Counted from the first letter of the stretch, positions 1 through 10,630 are shown. The stretch: DNA of 45,324 bases from Rhodothermales bacterium (GCA_014879465.1 JACSSA010000159.1:1-45324); one strand, 5' to 3'. The notes: generated from the sequence alone by a model not told the origin. Made by a program: numbers and translations.

Positions 1-2016
1 GGCGCTCCGGTCGTGATCGACGGACGCGGCACGGTGCGGGTGCGCACCGACGCCTCGCAGGCACTGGCGCGCTACATGGGCGTGCTCGCGCCCGGCGGCA
101 CGTCGGCGGCGCAGCCGTGGACGTTCGACGTGGCCGAGGGCGTGGAAGCGTTCACCGTGCAGGTGGCCGTGGCTGGCGTCGCCACGATCCCGGCGGTGTA
201 CGCCACCAACGCCGCGCCTGCGGCGCGGGGACTGAACGGCACCAACGAGACCATCGCCGCCGCCGTGCGCACCGCGACAGGGCTTCGGCTGCCGTCGAGC
301 GTCTACACCTGGAGCACGTCCGATGCGGGCGTGGCCACGGTGTCGGCCTCTGGCGAAGTGGCGCGGACGGGCGTGGGCAACGCCACGGTGACGCTCTCGG
401 CCAACGGCGTCCCGGCGGCGCAGTACCCGGTGCAGGTGTGCCCCAACTTGGCCGTGGGCGAGGTTCACCACTTCACCGCCGGGCAAGCGCCGTCGTTCTG
501 CGTGGCGGGCGGCGCGGCGGGCGCGGCAGAGTACACACTCCTCCCGTCGAACACCACGACCTCGCCGCTCTCGGTCACCGTAACCGGCAGCGGCATTCAA
601 GCCGTCACCGGCCCGCCCTCGCCGAGCGCCTTTCGCCGCGACGCAAACGCCGACGGCCTGATCGTTCCCACCTTCAGCGAAGACGACGAGCGCAGCAACG
701 CCCTTGCGTTCGCTCCCGCCGTCTTGCCCGACGGCTTCGCGCCGCAACGCCTCCAAGCGACGGCCCGCGCCGTGGCTGTCCCCAACGTGGGCGACCAACT
801 GAGTTACCAAGCAGCAACGGGATGCTCCGGAGCGATCGACATTCGCACGGGCACGGTGAAGAACGTGACCGACCACGCAATCATCGTCGCCGACAACAAC
901 AACCCGGCGGGCGGTTTCACCCAGACGCAGTACGACTCGCTCGCCGCCCGGTACGAGCAGGCTGTCTGGACGGGCGTCGTTCCTACGTTTGGCACCCCGA
1001 CGGATGTGGACGGCAACGGGCGCGTTATCCTGTTCTACACCCGCCTCGTCAACGAGCTTTCGCCGCCCGCCTCCAACGTGGTTGTGTATGGAGAATTCCA
1101 CAGCCAAGACCTGCTTTCGACCGCTGACTGCCCCCGAAGCAACCATGCCGAGATCCTGTACATGCTGGTGCCCGACCCCACAGGCGTGGTCAACAGCAAC
1201 GTCCGGACGGTATCGTCGGTGGAGGGGAACACCATCGCCGCGGCAGGCTCCCAAACCGCTCGTATGGTATCCCAAGGCCGACGGTGGTACGCTACAGGCG
1301 ACACCCAAACCGAGGATCCGTGGCTCGACATGGGCTTGGCGTCCATGGCCGAGGAGCTGATGTTCTACCGGATGGCCTACGGCCTCGTACCGCGCCAAAA
1401 CATCCAACTGTCTAACCTCACCACCGGCACCTTCGCCACGCGGCGCGTGACGGCCTTCAACGCGTACGCCAACCCGAACTACGGACGTCTCCGGCCCTTC
1501 CTGAATCGCCCGGACACGTCCGGAGCGTTCCGGAGCGGCACATCGCTGGCTGCGCGAGGCGTTACATGGGCGTTCCTGCGCTACGCGGTAGACCGGCGGG
1601 TGACAGAAGGCGGCGTAACAGATGCCTCGATCTTGCAAACGCTGGCGGGGGGACAGCCGTACGTTGGCAAGGAGAACCTGCGCCGGGCGCTCGGCCTCGC
1701 CTCCACTGACGAACTCGACCAGTGGTACCGCGACTTCCTCGTGGCGATGTACACCGACGATGCCGTGGCGGGCGTGCCCGCCCGCTACACCCAGCCGTCG
1801 TGGAACTTCCGGTCGGTGTTTGGAGGCCTTGGCGGATTCCCGCTGGGCGTGCGCCCGCTCACCAACGCCTTCAGTCTAACGCTCACCTACGCGCACGGCG
1901 GTGGCACGGCGTACCAGCGCTTTGGCGTGGCGCAGGGCGGCTTTGCCACGTTCACGGCCAACCGCGCCGGCGGCGACCCTGCCCCGATGCGCTTCTCCCT
2001 TGTTCGCACCAAATAA
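1..2016 (+). CDS. Secreted Ig-like / M30-type peptidase homologue, probably inactive (5' partial)
   Basis: The frame is open to the left edge, so the N-terminus and any signal peptide are missing; the track's GTG at 13 is only the first in-window candidate. An Ig-like (BIG2-type) module reads through YTWSTSDAGVATVSASGEV (about residues 95-130). The second half has the layout of M30/hyicolysin-like zinc peptidases: DVDGNGRVILFYT, then AEILYMLVPDP, then WLDMGLASMAEEL. From memory, relatives carry HEFQH followed by WLxEGLSHxAEEL. Here the first site reads SQTAR (within GNTIAAAGSQTARM) and the Glu of the second is Met, so all zinc ligands appear lost. It lies 13 nt before the delta-60 protein and both are probably exported. 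Function is unknown; a binding or structural role is inferred. The fold family is moderately sure, loss of catalysis fairly sure. Confidence 0.75.
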   Translation, partial: GAPVVIDGRGTVRVRTDASQALARYMGVLAPGGTSAAQPWTFDVAEGVEAFTVQVAVAGVATIPAVYATNAAPAARGLNGTNETIAAAVRTATGLRLPSSVYTWSTSDAGVATVSASGEVARTGVGNATVTLSANGVPAAQYPVQVCPNLAVGEVHHFTAGQAPSFCVAGGAAGAAEYTLLPSNTTTSPLSVTVTGSGIQAVTGPPSPSAFRRDANADGLIVPTFSEDDERSNALAFAPAVLPDGFAPQRLQATARAVAVPNVGDQLSYQAATGCSGAIDIRTGTVKNVTDHAIIVADNNNPAGGFTQTQYDSLAARYEQAVWTGVVPTFGTPTDVDGNGRVILFYTRLVNELSPPASNVVVYGEFHSQDLLSTADCPRSNHAEILYMLVPDPTGVVNSNVRTVSSVEGNTIAAAGSQTARMVSQGRRWYATGDTQTEDPWLDMGLASMAEELMFYRMAYGLVPRQNIQLSNLTTGTFATRRVTAFNAYANPNYGRLRPFLNRPDTSGAFRSGTSLAARGVTWAFLRYAVDRRVTEGGVTDASILQTLAGGQPYVGKENLRRALGLASTDELDQWYRDFLVAMYTDDAVAGVPARYTQPSWNFRSVFGGLGGFPLGVRPLTNAFSLTLTYAHGGGTAYQRFGVAQGGFATFTANRAGGDPAPMRFSLVRTK

Positions 2017-2029
2017 CCCCGTTCGCGTG

Positions 2030-3880
2030 ATGACTACGCTTCTTTCTTCCCGCGTGGCGCGGACGGGTACGCTGGCCGTGCTCACCGCCTTGGGCCTCGC
2101 ACTTCCGCTTCGCGCCCAAACCGTCGACCCGACGTTCGGCGGCAGCGGCTCCGTTACAACCACCGTCGGCGACGCCTCCACCGGCGTCCGCATCCTCACC
2201 CAAACCGACGACGCGATCGTCGTGGCGGGCTACTCCGTCGCGAGCGGCAACACCGACGCGCTGCTGCTGCGCTACCTGCCCGGCGGCACGCTCGACCCGG
2301 CGTTCGGCGGCGGCGACGGCATCGCCACGTCCGACTTTGGCGGCCAAGACGTGCTCCAAGCCCTCGCCCGGCAGGCCGACGGCGCGTACGTCGTGGCAGG
2401 CTACACGTCGAGCGCCACCGGCTTCCTCGTCGCCCGCTACCTCGCCGACGGCACCCTTGACCCGTCGTTTGGCGGAGGCGACGGCTGGACGGTCGTGCCC
2501 GTGGGATCGTTCCACGACGAAGCGCACGACGTGCTCGTGCTGCCGTCCGGCGAAATCGTCGTGGCCGGCTTCTCGGGCCAAAACGCCAGCCTGTCCAACA
2601 CCCAGTGGGCCGTGGTGCAGCTCACCTCGGCGGGCGATCTTGACAGCGGCTTTGGCACCGGTGGGATCGTCACCCGCGACTTCGGCGGCGTGGACATCGC
2701 CTACCGCTTGGGTCGCGACTCTGCCGGAAAGATGCTCGTGACCGGCCTTGCGCCCACGAGCGACACCGCCTCCGACTTCACCGTGCTGCGCCTCAACCCC
2801 AACGGCTCCGCCGACGGCGGCTTCGGCAGCGGCGGCGTCGCCACGCTCAACGTGAACGACGGCACCTACTCCATCGCCCACAGCTTTGGCCTGGCCGTGA
2901 CCGCCACCGACGAGGTGATCGTCGGCGGGGCGGTGCGGACGGCGGGCGGCGACCCGAGCGTCGCGGTGGCCAAGTTCACGTCGACCGGCGCGGTCGATAC
3001 CGGCTTCGGCGGCGGCGACGGCTGGGCATCGATCGACCTTGCCGTGCGTGCGTGCGGCGGCCAGTCGTGCGAGCAGTTCAACACCGTCAAACTACAAGGA
3101 GATGGTAAAATTCTCGGCGCAGGGTTCGTCGTGACCGACGCGGGCAACTTCGAGCACGTCGTCGCCCGGTTCCTCTCCGACGGCACACCCGACACGGCGT
3201 TCGACGATGCGCCTCCGGCTCCGGCGGGTGGCGTGGCGCAGAAGACCGCTGCAGGAGACGGCGCACTCGTCACGTCCGGCGTAGACGGCGTGCTCACCGA
3301 CGCCGCGTTCCAGCCCAACAACAAACTCGTCACCACCGGCTCGTCGTCCACAGGCGCATCCACGACCCGCACCGAAACCGGCCAGCCGCTGCCCGTCGAA
3401 CTCGTCGCCTTTACTGCCACCCTCGACGGCACGGCGGCGCGGCTGACGTGGTCGACCGTCTCCGAGACCAACAACGCAGGCTTCGCGGTGGAGCAAGAGG
3501 CGGGCACGGCGTGGACGGAGCGCGGCTTCGTGGACGGCCACGGCACGACGACCGAGCGCCACGACTACGCCTTCCTCGCCGACGCGCTCGCGCCCGGACG
3601 CCACCGCTTCCGGCTGCGGCAAGTGGACTTCGACGGGACGACCCACTACAGCGCCGCCGTCGAGGTCTTCCTCGGCGTGACGGAACTGCGCGTGGGCCGC
3701 ACCCGGAGCGGACTGTACCTGTGGGTGCCCGAGGGCGAAACCGCCGACGTGTACGACGTGAGCGGACGCCGCCTGCGCACCGGCCTCACCACCGGCCCGC
3801 TCGCCACCGACGGCTTCGGCGTGGGCGTGTACTACGTCCGCACCGCGAGCAAGACCGTCGCCGTGCCCGTGCTGCGGTAA
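2030..3880 (+). CDS. Delta-60 repeat secreted protein with type IX-like C-terminal domain
   Basis: ATG at 2030 is chosen over the longer ORF because it opens a clear signal peptide (MTTLLSSRVARTGTLAV, hydrophobic core, cleavage near LRAQ). About seven repeats of the delta-60 type follow, each with a (L/V)DPxFGGGDG-like core: DPTFGGSG, DPAFGGGDG, DPSFGGGDG, DSGFGTGG, DGGFGSGG, DTGFGGGDG and a degenerate DTAFDD. In the known family these repeats build a beta-propeller-like fold. After about residue 450 comes LPVELVAFTATL..WSTVSETNNAGF, a module common in Bacteroidota surface proteins, and the protein ends VYYVRTASKTVAVPVLR, like a type A sorting domain for type IX secretion. A secreted or surface-anchored location is therefore inferred. 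Its substrate or ligand cannot be read from the sequence. It is 616 residues long. Confidence 0.85.
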   Translation: MTTLLSSRVARTGTLAVLTALGLALPLRAQTVDPTFGGSGSVTTTVGDASTGVRILTQTDDAIVVAGYSVASGNTDALLLRYLPGGTLDPAFGGGDGIATSDFGGQDVLQALARQADGAYVVAGYTSSATGFLVARYLADGTLDPSFGGGDGWTVVPVGSFHDEAHDVLVLPSGEIVVAGFSGQNASLSNTQWAVVQLTSAGDLDSGFGTGGIVTRDFGGVDIAYRLGRDSAGKMLVTGLAPTSDTASDFTVLRLNPNGSADGGFGSGGVATLNVNDGTYSIAHSFGLAVTATDEVIVGGAVRTAGGDPSVAVAKFTSTGAVDTGFGGGDGWASIDLAVRACGGQSCEQFNTVKLQGDGKILGAGFVVTDAGNFEHVVARFLSDGTPDTAFDDAPPAPAGGVAQKTAAGDGALVTSGVDGVLTDAAFQPNNKLVTTGSSSTGASTTRTETGQPLPVELVAFTATLDGTAARLTWSTVSETNNAGFAVEQEAGTAWTERGFVDGHGTTTERHDYAFLADALAPGRHRFRLRQVDFDGTTHYSAAVEVFLGVTELRVGRTRSGLYLWVPEGETADVYDVSGRRLRTGLTTGPLATDGFGVGVYYVRTASKTVAVPVLR

Positions 3881-4071
3881 CGGCCGACGCGACCGAACGC
3901 GGCGGGGCCGTCTTCTATCGGGGAGGCGGCCTCGCGTGCGTCTGTGCGGCGCAGATCCGGGCGAAGGTTGCGTCAATCAGACGGTTCGGGCGCGGCGCGG
4001 TGGGAACGGGAGCGTTTCGCATCCGGTTCGCTTGTTTGGACACCGTCTAAACCCGCTCCCCCTCCCCGCCG

Positions 4072-5538
<1,467 letters not shown>

Positions 5539-5542
5539 ACGG

Positions 5543-5651
5543 CGAAGGACGAACGGCGAGCGCCGAACGGATCGACCCACCGGATCGACCCTTCCGCGTC
5601 CGTTCGCCCCTCTCGGCCTCCCTCGACATTCGACATTCGCATTTGACACTC
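5543..5651 (+). repeat. Heptanucleotide-periodic spacer between sufB and sufC
   Basis: The gap contains two blocks of back-to-back 7-mers. Block one, 5543-5570: CGAAGGA, CGAACGG, CGAGCGC, CGAACGG. Block two, 5624-5651: CGACATT, CGACATT, CGCATTT, GACACTC, ending 6 nt before the sufC ATG. Between them is a short direct repeat around GGATCGACCC. There is no coding frame. The same period occurs upstream of trpB, punA and ppgK, so this is a class of spacer rather than one chance sequence. A role is not known; an A/T-biased, unstructured leader or slippage-derived filler are both possible. Confidence 0.6.
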
Positions 5652-5657
5652 TTCCCC

Positions 5658-6425
<768 letters not shown>

Positions 6426-6447
6426 CCCCACCCGACACTTATGCCGT

Positions 6448-6469
6448 CGTCCCCGCGAAGGCGGGGATC
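6448..6469. repeat. REP-like palindrome (CCCCGC-GAAG-GCGGGG)
   Basis: A 6-bp GC stem CCCCGC/GCGGGG with a GAAG loop lies in the sufC-sufD gap, embedded in CGTCCCCGCGAAGGCGGGGA. On the minus strand it translates as DPRLRGDD, the peptide that marks a REP family widespread in proteobacterial and other genomes (from memory). A weaker second stem (CTCTCGC/GCGGGAG, loop GTTT) follows near 6503-6520, as in paired REPs. It may weaken or stabilise the sufC-sufD transcript. Only one copy of this exact type was seen in the window. Confidence 0.6.
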
Positions 6470-6553
6470 TCGACGCACGGGCCGTGCCCTTGCTGCGAGG
6501 CTCTCGCGTTTGCGGGAGCGACGCTTGTTTCGAGGTCTTCTCCTCGACCTGCC

Positions 6554-8065
6554 ATGAACTTCCCCACCTCCGCTTCCGAAGGCAGCTTCGAACATCCCGA
6601 AGCCCAGACGCTCACCGGCGGCTACGCGCACGCCGCACACGCTGCCGCCGACACCCCCGCCGCCGTGGGCAGCCAGACCGGCGCTCGCCTCGTGCCGCCT
6701 GCCGCAACGGCCTCGGCGTGGCTGCCCGAACGCACCGACGCGCCGCTTCTGAAGCGCGCCGCCGAGGCTTTCGCCGCGATGGACGGGACGGCGCTCAACG
6801 GAGCGTTTGACCACCTGAAGACGCTGCGCCGCACCGCGCTGGCCCACGCCCTCCGCCTCGGCCTGCCCACGCGCCGCAGCGAGGCGTGGAAGTACACGCC
6901 CATTGAACGGCTCGCCGACCGCGCATGGCGCTTCCCGATGCCTGCCGACGCCACGGCCTCGCCCGACGATGTGGCTGCGGCGCTGCTCCCCGGCGTCTGC
7001 GACGTGCCCGACCTCGCCGATGTGGTCGTGCTGGTGAACGGGCGCTTCGACGCCGACCACTCGCACATCGGAACGCTGCCCGACGGCGCGTTCGTCGGGG
7101 CCATCTCGACGGCTCCGGAGGCGTTGCAGCCCGTCATTGAACAGGCCTTGGGAAGCCGCACCCGGATGGACACCGAAATGTTTTCGGCCCTTTCCACCGC
7201 GTTTATGCCGGACGCGGCGTTCGTGTACCTCCCCGAAGGCGCGGCGCTCACGCGGCCCGTTGCGGTGGTGCACCTCGCCTCCGGAGACAGCGTGATCGTG
7301 TCCACCCGCACGCTGATCGTCGCGGAGACGAACGCTTCGGCAACGGTGATCGAGCGGGCAGCGGCGGTGGACCGCACCCACGCGACCTTCTTCCTTCCCG
7401 TAACCGAGATCGTGGTCGCCGAAGGCGCATCCGTCAAACATCTGCGCGTCCAAGATGCCGGGGAACGTGTGGTGGAAGTCTCCAACACCGAAGCGTACCA
7501 GAGCGGCCCGTCGGTGTTCGACACGCTCACGGTGGGCTTGTCCGGCGCGACGGTGCGCAACAACCTCCGCATCCACCCCGATGCCGAGCACTGCGAATCC
7601 CACCTGCGCGGCCTGTTCGTGGCAGGTGGGCAGATGCACCTCGACAACGCGACGTTCGTGGACCACGCGATGCCGAACTGCGACTCGAACGAACTCTACA
7701 AGACGTTGCTCGACGGACAGGCCAAAGGCGTGTTCAACGGACGGATTCTCGTGCGAAAAGACGCGCAGAAGACCAACGCCTACCAGTCCAGCCGCGCCAT
7801 TCTTCTCTCCGAAGGGGCCGAGATGAACTCGAAGCCGGAGTTGGAAATCTACGCCGACGACGTGAAGTGCAGCCACGGCGCGGCCACCGGCCGCCTCGAC
7901 GACACGGCGATGTTCTACCTCCGCCAGCGCGGCCTGACGACCGCGCAAGCCCGGGCGCTGCTGCTGCTCGCGTTCGCCCGCGACGTCACCGACACCATCG
8001 CCCTCGAACCGCTGCGCGACTGGGTGGACGGGCGGCTCCAAGACCTCCTCCACGCCGAGGGCTGA
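6554..8065 (+). CDS. sufD: Fe-S cluster assembly protein SufD
   Basis: This 503-residue protein is SufD, the paralogue of SufB in SufBC2D. Supporting segments are RRSEAWKYTPIERL near residue 110, LFVAGGQMHLDNATFVDHAMPNCDSNELYKTLL, GVFNGRILVRKDAQKTNAYQSSRAILLS, and MNSKPELEIYADDVKCSHGAATG. The last carries the Cys-x-His pair equivalent to E. coli Cys358/His360 at the cluster-building interface. The N-terminus is somewhat extended and Ala-rich before homology begins, so a later start is possible. It is last in the suf run: a strong hairpin follows and no sufS, sufU or sufE lies beside it, so the cysteine desulfurase must be elsewhere. Confidence 0.95.
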   Translation: MNFPTSASEGSFEHPEAQTLTGGYAHAAHAAADTPAAVGSQTGARLVPPAATASAWLPERTDAPLLKRAAEAFAAMDGTALNGAFDHLKTLRRTALAHALRLGLPTRRSEAWKYTPIERLADRAWRFPMPADATASPDDVAAALLPGVCDVPDLADVVVLVNGRFDADHSHIGTLPDGAFVGAISTAPEALQPVIEQALGSRTRMDTEMFSALSTAFMPDAAFVYLPEGAALTRPVAVVHLASGDSVIVSTRTLIVAETNASATVIERAAAVDRTHATFFLPVTEIVVAEGASVKHLRVQDAGERVVEVSNTEAYQSGPSVFDTLTVGLSGATVRNNLRIHPDAEHCESHLRGLFVAGGQMHLDNATFVDHAMPNCDSNELYKTLLDGQAKGVFNGRILVRKDAQKTNAYQSSRAILLSEGAEMNSKPELEIYADDVKCSHGAATGRLDDTAMFYLRQRGLTTAQARALLLLAFARDVTDTIALEPLRDWVDGRLQDLLHAEG

Positions 8066-8077
8066 ATCGCTGCGACG

Positions 8078-8111
8078 GCACCCGATCAGGGGCAATACCC
8101 TGACCGGGTGC
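8078..8111 (+). terminator. Hairpin terminator after sufD
   Basis: Arms GCACCCGATCAGGG (8078-8091) and CCCTGACCGGGTGC (8098-8111) pair over 14 positions with one mismatch around a 6-nt loop GCAATA. The tail TTGGGTCTT is only moderately T-rich. Its place 12 nt after the sufD stop and just before a promoter supports transcription termination of the suf operon. Confidence 0.75.
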
Positions 8112-8118
8112 TTGGGTC

Positions 8119-8147
8119 TTGACATCGGCGACGTGCGGTTGTATCGT
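8119..8147 (+). promoter_or_regulatory. Sigma70-type promoter for the 8167 gene
   Basis: TTGACA at 8119-8124 is a perfect -35 box. After exactly 17 nt comes TATCGT at 8142-8147, matching four of six -10 positions. The ATG lies 19 nt further on. It directly follows the suf terminator, so the next gene is an independent unit. This is the best-matching promoter in the window. Confidence 0.7.
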
Positions 8148-8166
8148 AGCCGAAACCTCTGCTGCG

Positions 8167-8736
8167 ATGCGTCTCGCACTGCTGCTTCTCGTTCTCGCGG
8201 CCACTCCCGCGACGGCGCAACCATTCGATCCGCACGCGCTCACGTTTGTCTTTGGTAGCGGACCGGGCCTGGGGCGTACCTACCATTGGGGCGGGTTGGT
8301 CACCCACCAGCGCGGCAACGTGGTTTGGACGGCCCAACTGGCGTCGCACCGCCTGCGTCGAACCGTCGTGGCGGAAGAATTCCTTCAAGATGCAGACGCC
8401 TTCGATACCGCTCTGCTCGTAGGCCGGGCCGTGCGCCTACACCAACGGTTGGACGCAAACGCATCGGCGGGGATCGCAGCGGTGCATGTCTGGCGGACCG
8501 AGCCGGCGTGCCGCTACAGCGACTCCGATCCGTACGGTCGTTCCTGTATGCCGTTTCAAGGCACAGCCCCAGCCTCGGGTTGGGCCATCGGTCTGCCGCT
8601 TAATGCGGGCGTTCACGCCGATGTAGGCTGGGGTCTCGGCGTGGGGCTGCGGGCGTTTGCCAACCTCAACGCCGAAGCGTCGTACAGCGGCGTTGCCGTA
8701 GACCTGCGCATCCAGCCCTTGCAGCCCCGCCGCTGA
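8167..8736 (+). CDS. Exported protein, probable small outer-membrane beta-barrel
   Basis: ATG 8167 is preferred to the track's 8119 because it opens a signal peptide (MRLALLLLVLAATPATAQ) and lies downstream of the promoter. The 189-residue product, about 171 after cleavage, alternates short polar and hydrophobic strands (YHWGGLVTHQRGNVVWTAQLASH, AIGLPLNAGVHADVGWGLGVGL) as in eight-stranded outer-membrane barrels. Two Cys (PACRYSDSDPYGRSC) could form a disulfide in an exposed loop. No specific family is recognised. It stands alone between the suf terminator and the trp leader. Confidence 0.7.
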   Translation: MRLALLLLVLAATPATAQPFDPHALTFVFGSGPGLGRTYHWGGLVTHQRGNVVWTAQLASHRLRRTVVAEEFLQDADAFDTALLVGRAVRLHQRLDANASAGIAAVHVWRTEPACRYSDSDPYGRSCMPFQGTAPASGWAIGLPLNAGVHADVGWGLGVGLRAFANLNAEASYSGVAVDLRIQPLQPRR

Positions 8737-8786
8737 AATCCGGCGACGGCGTGCGTTCGTCGCTCCGCCGTGCGTATCTTTCCGCC

Positions 8787-8867
8787 ATGACGACCCGCAC
8801 CCACGTTTCGCTGCATCTCTGGGGATGGCATCTGGCCTCCGCAGCGGCTGCGCGTGGACGGGCCTAA
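8787..8867 (+). CDS. trpL: trp operon leader peptide
   Basis: A 26-codon ORF, too short for the track, runs from ATG 8787 to TAA 8865. Codons 12 and 14 are both TGG (LHLWGWHLA), an unlikely density of Trp in so short a peptide. It lies 112 nt before trpE and immediately upstream of an intrinsic terminator, the classical layout of a ribosome-mediated attenuator sensing charged tRNA-Trp. A TATCTT hexamer ends 6 nt before the ATG, so a leaderless transcript starting at the A is conceivable, though no -35 box supports this. The peptide itself is expected to have no other function. Confidence 0.8.
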   Translation: MTTRTHVSLHLWGWHLASAAAARGRA

Positions 8868-8912
8868 CGGCCCGCGTTTCGTCTTGACGACGGTTCCTCT
8901 ACGCCCCGCTGC
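8841..8912 (+). promoter_or_regulatory. trp attenuator antiterminator pairing
   Basis: GCAGCGG at 8841-8847 is perfectly complementary to CCGCTGC at 8906-8912, which is the left arm of the terminator. A ribosome stalled on the Trp codons (8820-8828) would leave 8841 onward free, so the antiterminator can form and trpE is transcribed. A ribosome that reaches the stop codon at 8865 would cover 8841-8847, so the terminator forms. An extra hairpin, CGGGCC-TAAC-GGCCCG (8859-8874), lies between. The complementarity is seen; the mechanism is inferred from known enteric attenuators. Confidence 0.7.
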
Positions 8913-8940
8913 CGACCCCGGCGACGGGGCTTTTCGCTTT
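8903..8940 (+). terminator. Intrinsic terminator of the trp attenuator
   Basis: GCCCCGCTGCCG (8903-8914) pairs with CGGCGACGGGGC (8919-8930) apart from a two-base internal mismatch, with a 4-nt loop, and is followed by TTTTCGCTTT. It lies in the leader, 38 nt before the first trpE start, where a terminator would be pointless unless conditional. Confidence 0.8.
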
Positions 8941-8978
8941 CCCCCAGAGACGTCACCGATGGGACGTTTCTCCCCCCG

Positions 8979-10493
8979 ATGCCACCTGCGACGACGCTTT
9001 CCCCGATGACCGCCCTGCCCTCGCCCGAGTCCCTTGCCGAGAACGCCCGCGCCCGCGGCCTTACGCGCTTCGCCGTGCCCGTCGTCCGGCGACTTTCGGC
9101 GGATTTGCTCACGCCCGTCTCCGCGTTTCTGGCGCTGCGCGAGGGGGCCGTCGCGCCGTTTCTGCTTGAATCCGTAGAAGGGGGCGAACGGATGGCGCGG
9201 TATTCGTTTCTCGGGCGCAATCCGTACCTGACCGTCCGGGCGTTCGGAGCAACCACCGAGGTGCAGCGGGCGGGCGGAGTCTTTGAGCCGGTGGACGGAA
9301 CGATCTTCGACGTGCTCGAACGCCTTGCCGCCGAGCGTCCGGAAGTGCCCGTGCCCGGCCTGCCGCGCTTCACCGGCGGCGGCGTCGGCTACCTCGGCTA
9401 CGACACCGTGCGGCTGATCGAGCACCTGCCCGACGTGCCGCCCGACACGCTCGGCCTTCCGGATGCGCTCTGGAGCTTCTACCAAGAGGTCGTCGCCTTC
9501 GACCATGTGCAACACCAACTGGTGCTGGTGGCGCAGGCGTTCTGCGACGTTCCGGAGGACGACGGGCGCGCCATCGCCGACGCCCACGCCGCGCTCGACC
9601 GCCTCGCCGCCGACCTGCGCCGTCCCGCTCCGACACCCGCTCCGCTCGTGCTGGGCGAGGCCGTCCCGGAGCGATTCGGGCAAGCGGCCTACGAAGCCGC
9701 CGTGCGACAGGTCAAGCGCCACATATACGAAGGCGACATCTTCCAAGCCGTTCCCAGCCGTCGCACGGGGTTTCGGGTGAACGGCGACGCGTTCCAGCTG
9801 TACCGCGCGCTGCGGCAGGTCAACCCCGCGCCGTACCTGTTTTTCTTGGACTTCGAGGACGTGACGCTCTGCGGCGCGTCGCCCGAGGTGCTGGTTCGGG
9901 TGGAAGACGGACGCGCCGACGTGCTGCCGATTGCCGGAACGCGACGGCGCGGGGCCACGCCGGAGGACGATGCCGCGCTGGAAGCCGATCTTCTGGCCGA
10001 TGCCAAAGAGCGCGCCGAGCACCTGATGCTGGTCGATTTGGGCCGCAACGACCTCGGGCGGGTGTGCGAAACCGGCAGCGTCGAGGTGACGCGCTACGCC
10101 TTCGTGGAGCGCTACAGCCACGTCATGCACCTCGTCTCGCAGGTGTCCGGGCGCGTGCGATCGGGCGTGTCGCCGCTCGACGTCTTCCGCGCCGCGTTCC
10201 CGGCCGGGACGCTCACCGGAGCGCCGAAGGTGCGGGCGATGCAGATTCTCGACGCCCTCGAACCCGAGAAACGCGGCGTCTACGGCGGGGCCGTGGGCTA
10301 CCTCGACATGCGCGGCAACCTCGACACCTGCATCGCCATCCGGACGCTCGTTGTGACCGGCGGCGTGGCGTACTTGCAAGCCGGAGCGGGCGTCGTGGCC
10401 GATTCCGATCCCGCCTTCGAGTTCGAGGAAACCGTGGCCAAGGCGCGGGCGCTGCGGGCGGCGCTCGAAGTGGCCGCCGGCGATTTGCTCTAA
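8979..10493 (+). CDS. trpE: Anthranilate synthase component I TrpE
   Basis: TrpE converts chorismate and ammonia (from TrpG) to anthranilate. The 504-residue product has the N-terminal feedback site (FLLESVEGGERMARYSFLGRNPY, with the LLES Trp-binding signature) and the chorismate-binding domain: LPIAGTRRRG, LVDLGRNDLGRVCETGSVEV, FPAGTLTGAPKVRAMQ and AGAGVVADSDP. Two in-frame starts exist, 8979 and 9006 (MTALPSPESL); neither has a clear Shine-Dalgarno site, and the second would remove nine residues. It lies directly behind the leader-peptide attenuator and heads the trp block. The LLES motif predicts Trp feedback inhibition. Secure. Confidence 0.96.
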   Translation: MPPATTLSPMTALPSPESLAENARARGLTRFAVPVVRRLSADLLTPVSAFLALREGAVAPFLLESVEGGERMARYSFLGRNPYLTVRAFGATTEVQRAGGVFEPVDGTIFDVLERLAAERPEVPVPGLPRFTGGGVGYLGYDTVRLIEHLPDVPPDTLGLPDALWSFYQEVVAFDHVQHQLVLVAQAFCDVPEDDGRAIADAHAALDRLAADLRRPAPTPAPLVLGEAVPERFGQAAYEAAVRQVKRHIYEGDIFQAVPSRRTGFRVNGDAFQLYRALRQVNPAPYLFFLDFEDVTLCGASPEVLVRVEDGRADVLPIAGTRRRGATPEDDAALEADLLADAKERAEHLMLVDLGRNDLGRVCETGSVEVTRYAFVERYSHVMHLVSQVSGRVRSGVSPLDVFRAAFPAGTLTGAPKVRAMQILDALEPEKRGVYGGAVGYLDMRGNLDTCIAIRTLVVTGGVAYLQAGAGVVADSDPAFEFEETVAKARALRAALEVAAGDLL

Positions 10494-10554
10494 CCTGCCG
10501 CTGCAATGCGCCCCCAAAACGCTTTCCTCCATCGGCTCTTCGCAAAAACAGGGC

Positions 10555-10583
10555 TTGACGCGGGGGCTTTTTCGATGTTGATT
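10555..10583 (+). promoter_or_regulatory. Weak promoter candidate before the 10631 gene
   Basis: TTGACG (10555-10560) is followed after 17 nt by TTGATT (10578-10583), a poor -10. It is in the 137-bp trpE to 10631 gap, which otherwise shows only a T-rich run. It could allow expression of downstream genes independent of attenuation, but the -10 match is weak. Confidence 0.3.
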
Positions 10584-10630
10584 GCGTTACGCCGCAACCC
10601 TCCTGCGGCCTTATCCTTTCACTCCCTTCG

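Noticed and set aside
3881-4071. sufB upstream gap searched for promoter, Rrf2-type operator or terminator
   Set aside because: Nothing met a reasonable match; only imperfect GC-rich inverted repeats were seen.
8613-10532. 639-aa minus-strand ORF over trpE
   Set aside because: Shadow of trpE with no family features and running across the attenuator.
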